This document shows, in pieces, positions 7,516-16,211 of a stretch of 64,000 bases of DNA (the first letter of the stretch is position 1; every line of letters begins with the position of its first letter). The stretch is taken from the NCBI GenBank assembly GCA_017432005.1, contig JAFRKA010000013.1:93170-157169 (forward strand), read 5' to 3'. Origin of the DNA: Erysipelotrichaceae bacterium (GTDB lineage Bacteria; Bacillota_I; Bacilli_A; Erysipelotrichales; Erysipelotrichaceae). A program made the translations under genes and the position numbers. Below the pieces are notes generated by a model. That model did no database searches, was not told the DNA's origin, and saw only the letters and a list, made by a program, of their open reading frames with translations.

Positions 7516-9504
7516 TCATTCATTGCCAAGACGGAAATCCTGTCTTTCCAGGACATTCATCTGGGCATCCGGGTTCTCCAGCAGACGCTTGGACTGATTG
7601 AGGATGGCATCCTCAACGAGGTTCCTTGCGAGACGTCCGTTACCGGAGTTAGGATCGTTCTGCGCCTGGATGAGCGTAAAGTAATCCTGCAGAGGTCTTA
7701 AGGCATCATCAGCGATGACATAGTCCTTGCCCTTGGCGATCGATTTGGCTATCAGCATCAGTTCTTCACCGGTGTAGTCGGAGAATTCGATGATGTTGGC
7801 GAATCTTGATTTGAGTCCGCTGTTGGCTTCCAGGAACTCTTTCATTTCCTTGGTGTAGCCTGCCAGAATGACGATCAGATCGTCACGGTGATCTTCCATG
7901 GCCTTGACCAGGGTGTCGATAGCTTCCAGGCCGAAGGAATCGTCCTTGCCACGGTAAAGCGAATAGGCTTCATCGATGAACAGGACACCGCCTAAAGCCG
8001 ACTGGATGACTGACATCGTTAATGGTGCAGTATGGCCGACATACTTGCCGACCAGATCGGCTCTGGTGACTTCCACGAGCTGACCCTGTTTCAGGATACC
8101 GCAGGCCTTCATCATCCTTGATACGAGTCTCGCGATCGTCGTCTTGCCTGTACCCGGGTTACCGGTAAAGATCATATGTTTGGAGATCTCATTGGTCTTG
8201 AGACCCTTCTGTTTTCTGATCTGATTGATCTTGAGCAGATTCTCCAGTGAAAGCAGGTAATTCTTGACATCATCGAGTCCGACGATCTCATCCAGTTCCT
8301 TCTGGATCTCTTCTCTTTCTGCTTTGCTGTCATCGATGACGTTGAGATCGATGCTGGTCTCGTTGAAGATAGCTCTGATCGTCTCGTCATGCGTGATCTT
8401 CACTTTATTCACATCATCGTGTTTCAGGGCGATATCGACCATCTCGTTGTAGATCTTCTTGACGGTCGGTGAAAGTGAATCGATACCATCGTTAGGTTCA
8501 TAGATCGATTTGAGATAATCGTTGATGCTGTGGTCGATCTCGACTTCCATCTCCAGCTGCTGAGAACATCTCTGGACCAGTGATTCGATGAGCTGATCGA
8601 TGATCCTGACCAGCGCTTCCTCATCGAGCTTGTCGGTCTTGACCTTGTCTTCGATATGATCGATGAAAGATTTGCCGAAGATGTCCATTAACTTGGTCGG
8701 ATTCTTTTCGGAGACAAAGACGAGGACCTTGTCGTTTCCGCCCAGATGATCGATGACATCACCGGAAAGTGTATTGGTAGCTTCAATGAGCTGATTGTTC
8801 TTGAGGGTATAACGTTTGGACAGGACACAGTTTCCTTCCAGTACGAGTTCTGCCAGCATCCTGTTGAAGATCGGTGAAGCTTCTTCGAAGTTTTCGATCA
8901 GCACGATCGGATTCTTGCCGCTGAGTGCGACATAGAGGTCCTGCAGGAAGAGCACTTCCTGAGAGCTCGACTGATATCTGGCCATATCCAGATAATAGAC
9001 TTCGCTTGAAACAGACAGGCCGTACTTCTTTAACAGTGTGCCCATCGTATCGACCATCTGATGACGTCCGGTACCGTTGCTGCCGTACAGGATGATGCTG
9101 TTGCGGATCTTCTGCGGATCGGAACCGACGACATAAGGTCTTCTGAAAGCCGTCGTAAAAGCCTTGCAGGCTCCATCCTGACCGATGATCGTCTCACTCA
9201 GATCACGATAGATATTGTCGAACACTTCCTTGGAGGCCTTGCCCAGTACGACTGTCTCCGGTGTGTCGATGGAGATATTGAAATCTCTTTCGATATCGGA
9301 TTTGAGCTTCTTGAGATCCTCATCGGAATAATTGAAATCCTTCGTCATCTCTTCGAGATCCTTCTGGTTCTGCAAAAGGATCCTGTTGAGCTCGCTCTCG
9401 GTATCCTTCAGGACATCGACGGAATCATTGTAGATATTGGAAAAACTTCTCCTTTTGGAGAAGAGTTCGTTCATCATTTTTTCTTTTTCTTCGTGTTTGG
9501 TCAT
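7516..9504 (-). CDS. Double AAA+ ATPase with SpoVK/CbbX-type C-terminal domain
   Basis: 662 residues. The N-terminal 60 are coiled-coil-like. A first AAA+ module starts near 105 (IIGQDGACKAFTTAFRRP, like a Clp D2 entry). Its P-loop reads GSNGTGRHQ at 141-149, with Arg where the Walker A Lys should be, so it is probably inactive. The second module, about residues 400-662, is a clear CbbX/SpoVK-type domain: Walker A TGNPGTGKTT, pore-loop-like DLVGKYVGHTA, Walker B VLFIDEAYSL and a sensor region AGYTKEMKEF. Such ATPases remodel protein complexes. It is the last gene of an operon with a 172-residue unknown and an XpaC-like protein, so those may be partners. The target is not evident. Confidence 0.88.
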   Translation of the reverse strand: MTKHEEKEKMMNELFSKRRSFSNIYNDSVDVLKDTESELNRILLQNQKDLEEMTKDFNYSDEDLKKLKSDIERDFNISIDTPETVVLGKASKEVFDNIYRDLSETIIGQDGACKAFTTAFRRPYVVGSDPQKIRNSIILYGSNGTGRHQMVDTMGTLLKKYGLSVSSEVYYLDMARYQSSSQEVLFLQDLYVALSGKNPIVLIENFEEASPIFNRMLAELVLEGNCVLSKRYTLKNNQLIEATNTLSGDVIDHLGGNDKVLVFVSEKNPTKLMDIFGKSFIDHIEDKVKTDKLDEEALVRIIDQLIESLVQRCSQQLEMEVEIDHSINDYLKSIYEPNDGIDSLSPTVKKIYNEMVDIALKHDDVNKVKITHDETIRAIFNETSIDLNVIDDSKAEREEIQKELDEIVGLDDVKNYLLSLENLLKINQIRKQKGLKTNEISKHMIFTGNPGTGKTTIARLVSRMMKACGILKQGQLVEVTRADLVGKYVGHTAPLTMSVIQSALGGVLFIDEAYSLYRGKDDSFGLEAIDTLVKAMEDHRDDLIVILAGYTKEMKEFLEANSGLKSRFANIIEFSDYTGEELMLIAKSIAKGKDYVIADDALRPLQDYFTLIQAQNDPNSGNGRLARNLVEDAILNQSKRLLENPDAQMNVLERQDFRLGNE

Positions 9505-9506
9505 GA

Positions 9507-10025
9507 TTATAGTTTACTGTTTATCTCGCTGTTGATCCTGGCCATCATCAGTTCCTTGGAACGCTTCAGCGCCTTGAGGACATAGACCAGTCCGTCATAA
9601 TAGCCCTTTTCATACAGCTGCGTATGTGAACTGTAGCGGTTGATCTCATCATTGACTCTGGCCTCAGTCACATAGAGATCCTTGTGGTTGTTGTAGGCAT
9701 CGCTGTAATACTTCTCCAGCGCATCCTTGTGTCCTTCCACATAGGCATTCACATTGCTGGTGCCGTAAGAGACATGTTCGATCACGCCTCTGAAAGCTTC
9801 AAAACGCGTAGTATACTCACCGATGTTTTCCGGGATGCGCGGTTTGGAGATCAGTGTCTGATCGGCAGCAGCCGTATTTCTGTATGTCTTCTGTTCCTCT
9901 CTCTTTACCTCTTCATTCTTCACGGAATCAAGATCAGAAAAGATGTCATCGATATTCAGTGACTTCTTCTGGTTCTCGACTTCCTGAACGAGCTTGAACA
10001 TATCGATATTCTGATTGTCTGCCAT
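9507..10025 (-). CDS. Hypothetical protein, coiled-coil rich
   Basis: Not recognised. The 172 residues are hydrophilic with no signal peptide or membrane segment. Residues 1-50 are acidic and probably disordered, with DNQNIDMFKLVQEVENQKK at the start. The second half is predicted helical by eye (YVEGHKDALEKYYSDAYNN, DGLVYVLKALKRSKELMMARI). The start codon overlaps the stop of the XpaC-like gene by one base (TAATG), and the stop is two bases before the AAA+ gene, so all three are translationally coupled. It may be an adaptor or substrate of the ATPase; that is inference from position only. Confidence 0.75.
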   Translation of the reverse strand: MADNQNIDMFKLVQEVENQKKSLNIDDIFSDLDSVKNEEVKREEQKTYRNTAAADQTLISKPRIPENIGEYTTRFEAFRGVIEHVSYGTSNVNAYVEGHKDALEKYYSDAYNNHKDLYVTEARVNDEINRYSSHTQLYEKGYYDGLVYVLKALKRSKELMMARINSEINSKL

Positions 10026-10981
10026 TATTTGTCCCCCTTGAACGGAGTATCGACCAGACCGTCCTGCTTCAGCAGTGACTGCAGGGTATTGATATCCGCA
10101 TTGAGATTCATATAATCACTCTCGTGTAAAGAGTTGTAGATCGTCTTTAACGCTTCGTTGATCAGCTTGATCGTCTTGACCAGCTGCGTCTCGCACTTCT
10201 TGAATTCCTCGCCTTTGACGGTCGAATCGGAGAGACGCTTGTAGTTCTCCAGGATCCCGACCAGGATCGGCAGATAGTATTCATACAGCTTGTTCAGTTT
10301 CGGATCGACCGTGCCGTCTTCCCTGTCGACGATATCGATCTGCTTCAGCAGATCACAGGTCTGATACAGACCGTTGGTGACTTCTTCATTGAAAAGACCC
10401 TGGTTGAGGGAATTGATCTTGTCGATATACTTCTCCGCATCAGAGAAGCTGTCGATCTTCTCCTTCTTCTCTTCCTTCTTTTCTTCCTTGACCTTCTTCG
10501 GCTTCTTGGCCAGTTCAGCCAGAGCGGCGATGACCTTGTCGTAGCCCTCAGGATAGTAGGCCTTGAATTCCTTCATCTGGCAGATCTTCTCATCCTTGTA
10601 GGAGATGTAGAGATTGTCTACCGTCGTATAGGTTCCGCCCTGTGTCGAGATCGAAACATCATCAAACAGGACCAGTGCGACATTCTTCTTGAAATAGCCG
10701 GACAGGACCTTGTCGATCTGAGCGTTCTTGTTGTTCTTGACAAAACTGTTGGACTTGTTGGTCTTGACCTGAGAAGGATTCCGGTTATATCTCACATCAC
10801 TCGTTGAAGGAAACAGAGCCTTGAACAGTTTGGAGATACCGTAACCGAAAAGCGCCAGGAATCCGAAAGGAATTAACAGGCCCAGCATCAGTTCCAGGAT
10901 ATCACTGGAAAAAATACCATCGATGATAGTCATTATAATGATGAATGTGAAAAATCCCATTCCTCCGCGTCTTCTTCTCAT
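10025..10981 (-). CDS. XpaC-like membrane protein
   Basis: 318 residues. Two hydrophobic segments lie near the N terminus (about 9-27 and 30-48). A cytoplasmic region containing a Lys/Glu-rich linker (KKPKKVKEEKKEEKKEK) follows. The C-terminal helical domain (LNKLYEYYLPILVGILENYKRLSDS) resembles the XpaC family, named after 5-bromo-4-chloroindolyl phosphate hydrolysis but of unknown true function. XpaC is often paired with TelA; here it is paired with an unknown protein and an AAA+ ATPase. No Shine-Dalgarno is visible; a TATAAT box at 10991-10996 lies nine bases before the ATG, so translation may start on a nearly leaderless mRNA. Confidence 0.72.
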   Translation of the reverse strand: MRRRRGGMGFFTFIIIMTIIDGIFSSDILELMLGLLIPFGFLALFGYGISKLFKALFPSTSDVRYNRNPSQVKTNKSNSFVKNNKNAQIDKVLSGYFKKNVALVLFDDVSISTQGGTYTTVDNLYISYKDEKICQMKEFKAYYPEGYDKVIAALAELAKKPKKVKEEKKEEKKEKIDSFSDAEKYIDKINSLNQGLFNEEVTNGLYQTCDLLKQIDIVDREDGTVDPKLNKLYEYYLPILVGILENYKRLSDSTVKGEEFKKCETQLVKTIKLINEALKTIYNSLHESDYMNLNADINTLQSLLKQDGLVDTPFKGDK

Positions 10982-11037
10982 AACATTTTAATTATACAAT
11001 ATGTAAGTAATAATCGAGTGCTAAATTTGACCTATAA

Positions 11038-11068
11038 TTCACATAATCGTCACTTTATTATATATAAT
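11038..11068 (+). promoter_or_regulatory. Possible promoter of the amphipathic helical protein gene
   Basis: TATAAT at 11063-11068 with TTCACA at 11038-11043 (19-base spacer). The surrounding region is very AT-rich, so other boxes could serve. The divergent TATAAT for the XpaC-like gene lies in the same intergenic space. Confidence 0.35.
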
Positions 11069-11092
11069 ATATTTATAAGGAGGTATTCTGAT

Positions 11093-11671
11093 ATGACAAA
11101 ATTTGAGGATACTGTAAAAGAAATGGAATCTCAGGTCGAAGAACTTGAATCTGATCTGGCTGAAAAAACCGAGCAGTTAGATGAAGCCGGTAAGGAAAAA
11201 GCGAGAGCTCTCGTCAACAAGACCGAAGAAGCTATTAAGTCATCTATAGAAAAGGTTAAAGGCATTATCAATGATGTTCAGCAGGATGAAAAGCTGGATG
11301 AATTCCTTGATAAAGTAAAAGCTAAATCTATGGAAGCTGTCGATTTCACCAAGGAGAAGATCGGTGAACTCACCCAGAAAGTCGACAAGGAAAACAAACT
11401 CGACAAGTTAGGCGATGACATCATGGCTGAATTCGACAAGGTCAAGGAGTCTGATGTCTACAAGAAGACAGCTGATTTCCTGAGCGACATTCACGGCAAA
11501 GTCAATGAATTCTTTGAGAAGCCGGAAGTCAAGGAAGCCATCAACAAGGCTAAGACTTCAACAGTAAACATCGCTGAAAAGGGTGTTGAAGGTCTGAAGA
11601 AAGTCCTGAAGACTGATGAGATTCAGGAAGCTCCGAAACAGGAAGCTGAAGAACCTAAGACTGAAGAATAA
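11093..11671 (+). CDS. Amphipathic-helix (LEA/apolipoprotein-like) cytoplasmic protein
   Basis: Start taken at the ATG at 11093, seven bases after a strong AAGGAGG. This gives 192 residues and drops 25 non-matching residues of the longer frame. The protein is almost wholly charged helix with heptad and 11-residue periodicity ([43 protein letters not shown]). It has no signal peptide, no cysteine and a Pro/Glu-rich tail. Such composition is typical of LEA-like stress proteins or granule and phasin-like coats, but no specific family is recognised. It is a stand-alone transcription unit ending at a clear terminator and is divergent from the XpaC operon. Confidence 0.8.
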   Translation: MTKFEDTVKEMESQVEELESDLAEKTEQLDEAGKEKARALVNKTEEAIKSSIEKVKGIINDVQQDEKLDEFLDKVKAKSMEAVDFTKEKIGELTQKVDKENKLDKLGDDIMAEFDKVKESDVYKKTADFLSDIHGKVNEFFEKPEVKEAINKAKTSTVNIAEKGVEGLKKVLKTDEIQEAPKQEAEEPKTEE

Positions 11672-11695
11672 TAATACAGATTCCAGAGTATTTTC

Positions 11696-11723
11696 AAAGC
11701 CCGGTTATATACCGGGCTTTTCT
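11696..11723 (+). terminator. Rho-independent terminator
   Basis: AAAGCCCGG pairs with CCGGGCTTT around a short loop and is followed by TTCT. It ends the plus-strand helical protein gene and lies just before the convergent ABC ATPase stop. Confidence 0.85.
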
Positions 11724-11729
11724 CATGTT

Positions 11730-12431
11730 TCAGAATCCTTTGTCCTTGACCGTAGCGATCGTGTGCAGCTTGCCGCCTTTGAGCAGTACTCTTTCATCAG
11801 AGAGCTCACTGACCGTATCGGAGTGCGTGACGACGATGATCGTCTTTCCGAACTCATGGGACAGTTCGTTGAAGATGGCGATGATCTCCTTTTCGGTCGC
11901 TGTATCGAGGTTGCCGGTCGGCTCATCGGCAAAGATCAGATCGACGTTGCTCGCAAGAGCTCTGGCGATCGCCACACGCTGCTGTTCACCGCCTGAAAGC
12001 TGGGTGACGATTCGGTCCGCTTTCGTCTTCACGATACCGAAACGCTTCAGCAGGTTGTAGGCTACGGTCTTCCTGTCTTTAGGCAGCCTGTTGTCCGTCT
12101 CCGACATCGCCAGCATGACGTTCTCCATCGCCGTCAGGTAGGAGATCAGGTTGTAGGACTGGAAGACGATCGAGATGCAGTTTCTTCTGTATTTGTGAAG
12201 ACCCAGTTCTCTGACGATATTCTGACCTTTGAAATAGATCTCTCCGCTTTTGGCCGTATCGAGTCCCGATATGATCGATAACAGGGTCGTCTTGCCTGAA
12301 CCGGAAGGACCAAGAACGGTATAGAACTTGCCCTCTTCGAATTCATAGGAAAGATCATCGAGGATGACTCTTTCATAGCCGCCGTCGATATATGAATAAT
12401 TGATGTTTTCAAGTTTAAGTATCGATGCCAT
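11730..12431 (-). CDS. ABC transporter ATP-binding protein, LolD/MacB type
   Basis: 233 residues with all ABC motifs: Walker [10 protein letters not shown] near 42, the Q-loop in VFQSYN, signature LSGGEQQR, Walker [13 protein letters not shown], and the H-loop VVTHSD. The spacing and sequence fit the MacB/LolD/FtsE subclass, which pairs with FtsX-like permeases and works as a mechanotransmitter or exporter rather than an importer. It lies nine bases after the permease gene with its own AGGAGG and is the third gene of the PASTA-permease-ATPase operon. The substrate is unknown. Confidence 0.94.
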   Translation of the reverse strand: MASILKLENINYSYIDGGYERVILDDLSYEFEEGKFYTVLGPSGSGKTTLLSIISGLDTAKSGEIYFKGQNIVRELGLHKYRRNCISIVFQSYNLISYLTAMENVMLAMSETDNRLPKDRKTVAYNLLKRFGIVKTKADRIVTQLSGGEQQRVAIARALASNVDLIFADEPTGNLDTATEKEIIAIFNELSHEFGKTIIVVTHSDTVSELSDERVLLKGGKLHTIATVKDKGF

Positions 12432-12440
12432 CCTGCCCTC

Positions 12441-14057
12441 CTAATTGGTATTCATGAGGATCTTCTTCGGATTGTACCTCATGATCATAAATGAAGGGAT
12501 GATGACGGAGATGAGCACGATCGCCAGACCCATGATATAGATCTCCCCGATGATCAGCGGCGAGATCGTGACCTCATATTCCGCGACCAGATCATCCAGC
12601 GAGATCTCTGTAGTATAATCGGCTGACCACGGATCGAAATAATCGTAGGAATAACCCTGATCCTCATTCAGATCACTGGAAGCGATCTGGTATTCCAGAA
12701 CTTTGGCACCGACTTTCTTCGAGATCAGACTTCCGGAGATGACGGCCAGCGAGAAACCGATGATCGCCACGATAGCCAGTTCGATGAAGAACTGGGCAAT
12801 GACTTTCAGTTTGGAAGCACCGATCGAAAGTAAGACACCGATCTCATATTCTCTGGTCTTGAGCGTAAGTGCCGTGACCAGCGAGATGATGACGACCGCA
12901 TTGATCACAACCAGCCACACGATGAAATTCGCATACATGCTCAAAGTATCCAGCGGCTTGGCCAGTTTCTTGAACTCTTCGTTGTTCGCATCGAGGACGA
13001 CGAACTGTGACAGATCGCCTTTGTAATCATCGACGAAATCATCGACATCCAGCGGATCGTTCAGCAGTAAGGTCGCATTCTCGATATCGATGTTTTTCAT
13101 CATGTTCTCTTCAGAAGGTCTGTTGTCTTCATCGAGATAATAATCCCCGTCATAGTTATTCTGATTCTGGGAATAATAATCGAAGCGCTTCTGCAAGGAC
13201 GTCAGCTGTGCCAGATAGGCCGATGTCGAAGGCATGAAGATCATATTGTCGGGATTCGAATACGGAGAAGCCCATTCAAAATTGGATGAGTCAGGAGTCA
13301 GCGGTGAATTGTGCGTATAGATACCGATGACTTCGAAAGTATTCTCCAGATCCTCTGCAGTTATACCGGCACGCTGTGTATCCAGTGAGGAATAGCCGCA
13401 AGACAGTGTGATCACATCCCCGACGCCAAGCCCGTTGGTAATAGACAGATTCTCAGAGATCACACAGACCGGATCACCTTCATTTATCTCTTCCTGATTG
13501 TAGAATCTTCCTTCCTTGATCCTGTAACCGCCGTCTTCAAATTCGATCATGCCCGGAAACATGTTGCATCTGATCATGAAATACGGTTCTCTGTATGTCT
13601 CGCAGACCTGAGTGCCTGTTTCATCGTAATAGCACTGCTCGGAACTGCCGCTCATCTCTTCTTCTCTTTTATTGTTCAAATGTACGAAATCCAGGGATCC
13701 TTTCTCATCGGCATACCACATGGAGGAACTCAGCGCATTGGCGATCTTGACTCTGTCATCGGCCAGAAACTGCACCACATCTTCCAGTTTTATGCTGGGG
13801 AAGTCTTTATAGAACTTGTCTCTTTCATCCTCATCTTCGATGGAATCCATATACGCCCAGACTTTTTCATAGTCGACCTTATAAGTGACGACCGCTCTCA
13901 TCTTCTTGCGGGTCAGGATCTTGGCACTCTTGGAGGCATTGGATACACCCAGACCGATGATGACCAGATTGCCGATCAGAAAAAACGTCAGTACGAGCAG
14001 TATCGACTTTGAATACTTCCGGGTGACATTTTTTATCGCTCTGTTGATAAAATTCAT
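12441..14057 (-). CDS. FtsX/MacB-type ABC permease
   Basis: 538 residues. One membrane segment near the N terminus (about 18-38, LVLTFFLIGNLVIIGLGV) is followed by a large extracytoplasmic region (about 40-375). Three C-terminal membrane segments begin near 380 (FIVWLVVINAVVIISLVTALTL; IELAIVAIIGFSLAVISG; LIIGEIYIMGLAIVLISVII). This is the MacB/FtsX topology. The cytoplasmic coupling segment KTREYEIGVLLSIGASK matches the family. The extracytoplasmic domain is acidic and not otherwise recognised. The gene sits six bases after the PASTA protein gene and nine before its ATPase, so the three probably form one envelope complex. Confidence 0.9.
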   Translation of the reverse strand: MNFINRAIKNVTRKYSKSILLVLTFFLIGNLVIIGLGVSNASKSAKILTRKKMRAVVTYKVDYEKVWAYMDSIEDEDERDKFYKDFPSIKLEDVVQFLADDRVKIANALSSSMWYADEKGSLDFVHLNNKREEEMSGSSEQCYYDETGTQVCETYREPYFMIRCNMFPGMIEFEDGGYRIKEGRFYNQEEINEGDPVCVISENLSITNGLGVGDVITLSCGYSSLDTQRAGITAEDLENTFEVIGIYTHNSPLTPDSSNFEWASPYSNPDNMIFMPSTSAYLAQLTSLQKRFDYYSQNQNNYDGDYYLDEDNRPSEENMMKNIDIENATLLLNDPLDVDDFVDDYKGDLSQFVVLDANNEEFKKLAKPLDTLSMYANFIVWLVVINAVVIISLVTALTLKTREYEIGVLLSIGASKLKVIAQFFIELAIVAIIGFSLAVISGSLISKKVGAKVLEYQIASSDLNEDQGYSYDYFDPWSADYTTEISLDDLVAEYEVTISPLIIGEIYIMGLAIVLISVIIPSFMIMRYNPKKILMNTN

Positions 14058-14063
14058 TTATGC

Positions 14064-15578
14064 TTACCTGCTGTTGTCGTTGATGATGATCGTAACCGTA
14101 ACGTCCTGCGGCAGATAGACACCGGCTGCCAGTGCGCCGCCGTCACTTCTGACAGCGTAGACGACCTGACCGTTGGTACCGCCGTTATTGACATAATCGA
14201 TGATGAAATTGACATCCTCACCGCAGAGTTTCCTGGCCTTCTCTTCGTTCATGCCGGAAGCACCTGAGGCCAGATCAGACCATCTTAAAGTCTCCGTCAC
14301 ATTGCCGTCCGCATCAGTGATCGGCAGATCTTCAAGCAGGATGTTCTTGCCCTTGGAGATCACGACATGCAGTGTACCGCCAACTTCGACTTCACGGTCA
14401 TTGCTGATGACGTATCCGGCCGGAACGACATCGTCGAATTCATGGCTCTTGGAAGTCGAGATATCAGCGCCCTTATCGTTCTGGGCGTCCTTGAATTCAT
14501 GCAGACCTTCGACACCGTTGACGGTGTGGTAAGGACGGTTGTAGTAATCGCCGATCTTGACATAGTTGCCTAAAGAAACGGTAGCTTCCAGATAATCATC
14601 ATCGGAAAGCAGCTTGCCTTTAGGAATGCTTTGCGAGATACAGACGCCTTCAGGCTGATCAGAGTAGATCTCCTTCAGCTTGAAAGCCAGGGAATTCTTG
14701 GCACACCAGCTGGTGACTTTCTCCTTGTCCCAGCCGATCATCTGTTCCATATAGACAGCCTTGCCTCTGGATACGACGACCGTCAGGGTCTCCCCTTCCT
14801 TCATCGTCTTTCCTGAAGAGATAGACTGAGAGATGACATTGTCTTTTTCGATCTTGTCGGAATACTGTTCGACGACATTGAGTTCGATCTTCTTGGACTT
14901 GGCCCAGGCCTCAACGGTAGCGAAAGGTTTCTTTTCGAAATCTTCGACCGTGACTGTACCGGCCGGAGCTGCTCCCTTGGAGATATTGATCTTGAGGTTG
15001 CAGCCTCTGGTGAAACTGTCCGCCTCACAGCCCGTAAAAGAATAGTCGATGACGGTATTCTCTTCAACGTTTTCATTATAGGAAGTCGAGATCTTGGTCT
15101 TCAGCAGTTTGTTGGAAGCGATCCACTCCTGGATATCTTCCTTGCTCATCGAATCAAGATCAGGAATAGCGATCTCTTCATCAGGATCCGGTCCCTTTGA
15201 TTCCGTGAAATTAAGCTTGACGTTCTTTCTGACTTTCTTGCCTGCTTTGATGCTCTGGGAGATGATCATGCCTTCTTCATTGTCAAAATCGTAGATACTG
15301 TCAAAGATGATCCCTGAAGAATCGATGCCCTGCTGTTTCACCCAGGCACCGACATCGTTTCTGGTCTTGCCCTCAAAATCAGGCATGACGATCTTCGGAG
15401 CCAGGAAAAGGAAATATGACGCGATTCCGATCAGCAGTAAAACAGCGGCCGCAATGACGATGGCCTTTACATTCAGCGGTTTCTTCTCCTTCTGGACAGG
15501 AACTCTTTCTTCTTCCTCAAAACTGGCAGGTTTGCCTTCGTTGGAAAACTGGTCAAGAAAGTCTTTGTTGTCAGGCAT
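14064..15578 (-). CDS. Membrane-anchored PASTA-repeat protein without kinase domain
   Basis: 504 residues: a short acidic cytoplasmic head (1-38), one membrane helix (about 40-60, AIVIAAAVLLLIGIASYFLF), then extracellular PASTA-like units. The units recur with the pattern (V/M)xDFEGKxxxDVxAWxKxxxI...SQSIxxGKxVxxxxxLxxxxSKG, about five times (near 67, 138, 210, 277 and 345). In kinases such as PrkC, PASTA domains sense peptidoglycan fragments, but no Ser/Thr kinase is attached here. An AGGAGG precedes the ATG, and a TATAAT lies at 15606-15611. It is first in an operon with a MacB-type ABC pair, so it may supply the wall-sensing element for that transporter (inference). Confidence 0.85.
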   Translation of the reverse strand: MPDNKDFLDQFSNEGKPASFEEEERVPVQKEKKPLNVKAIVIAAAVLLLIGIASYFLFLAPKIVMPDFEGKTRNDVGAWVKQQGIDSSGIIFDSIYDFDNEEGMIISQSIKAGKKVRKNVKLNFTESKGPDPDEEIAIPDLDSMSKEDIQEWIASNKLLKTKISTSYNENVEENTVIDYSFTGCEADSFTRGCNLKINISKGAAPAGTVTVEDFEKKPFATVEAWAKSKKIELNVVEQYSDKIEKDNVISQSISSGKTMKEGETLTVVVSRGKAVYMEQMIGWDKEKVTSWCAKNSLAFKLKEIYSDQPEGVCISQSIPKGKLLSDDDYLEATVSLGNYVKIGDYYNRPYHTVNGVEGLHEFKDAQNDKGADISTSKSHEFDDVVPAGYVISNDREVEVGGTLHVVISKGKNILLEDLPITDADGNVTETLRWSDLASGASGMNEEKARKLCGEDVNFIIDYVNNGGTNGQVVYAVRSDGGALAAGVYLPQDVTVTIIINDNSR

Positions 15579-15686
15579 AAGTTCATCCTCCTCAAACTAT
15601 ATTCTATTATAACCTCATATCTTCAAAAACACGGCTGACATCGTATCTGTTCATGATCACATCAGTATATTTCGGCTTAATCATGG

Positions 15687-15695
15687 TGCTATAAT
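15687..15695 (+). promoter_or_regulatory. Extended -10 promoter giving a leaderless GNAT mRNA
   Basis: TGCTATAAT fits the TGnTATAAT extended -10. The box ends seven bases before the ATG at 15703, so transcription should begin at or next to the start codon. No Shine-Dalgarno and no clear -35 are present. Confidence 0.6.
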
Positions 15696-15702
15696 CATTG
15701 AT

Positions 15703-16140
15703 ATGATCAAAACTGTACGGCTGAAACCGGAAAACATCCCCGATCTGCTTGAATTCACCAGACAAGACGGTTTTCCTTATGCGGTCGATGAAGAAATGGT
15801 AAAAGACTACTGTACCGGTAAAGATCCGACAGATATGTGCGTGCAGACCTATGGAGTCTACGACGATGAACAGCTCATCGCTACTATGACAGCTTCATTC
15901 ATCAAGGTCTTCTATCATCCAGATTCTCCAAAGGGCAGGACCGTGCACATCTCCGGTGCTTTCACGAGACCTGAAAGACGCCGTCAGGGCTTCGGTACGA
16001 TGCTACTGGAAAAGATCAGAGCAGATGCTAAGGAATACTTCCACGCAGACTATCTGTGCTGTGACACCTATGCTCCGGAATTCTTCGGCAAATACGGTTT
16101 CAAGGAAAATGCCGAAGACAGGATGTGGATCATCATCTGA
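15703..16140 (+). CDS. GNAT-family N-acetyltransferase
   Basis: 145 residues, normal for a single GNAT domain. The acetyl-CoA pyrophosphate loop is RPERRRQGFGTMLLEKI near residue 87, followed by helix and strand elements (ADYLCCDTYAPEFFGKYGF) that end the fold. GNATs transfer an acetyl group to amines, amino acids or protein N termini; the acceptor cannot be deduced. The gene stands alone between two minus-strand operons, with an extended -10 box directly before the ATG and no ribosome site, implying a leaderless transcript. Confidence 0.9.
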   Translation: MIKTVRLKPENIPDLLEFTRQDGFPYAVDEEMVKDYCTGKDPTDMCVQTYGVYDDEQLIATMTASFIKVFYHPDSPKGRTVHISGAFTRPERRRQGFGTMLLEKIRADAKEYFHADYLCCDTYAPEFFGKYGFKENAEDRMWIII

Positions 16141-16178
16141 TCACTGATCAAAGCTGCAGCGATATTTATTTACGTTAA

Positions 16179-16203
16179 AAGGACCGGATCATCTCCGGTC
16201 CTT
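16179..16203. terminator. Bidirectional hairpin terminator
   Basis: AAGGACCGG pairs with CCGGTCCTT around a seven-base loop. A TTTTAA run follows on the minus strand; the plus strand has only TTCATG. It lies between the convergent GNAT and ABC-2 permease genes and is stronger for the latter. Confidence 0.75.
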
Positions 16204-16211
16204 CATGTATA

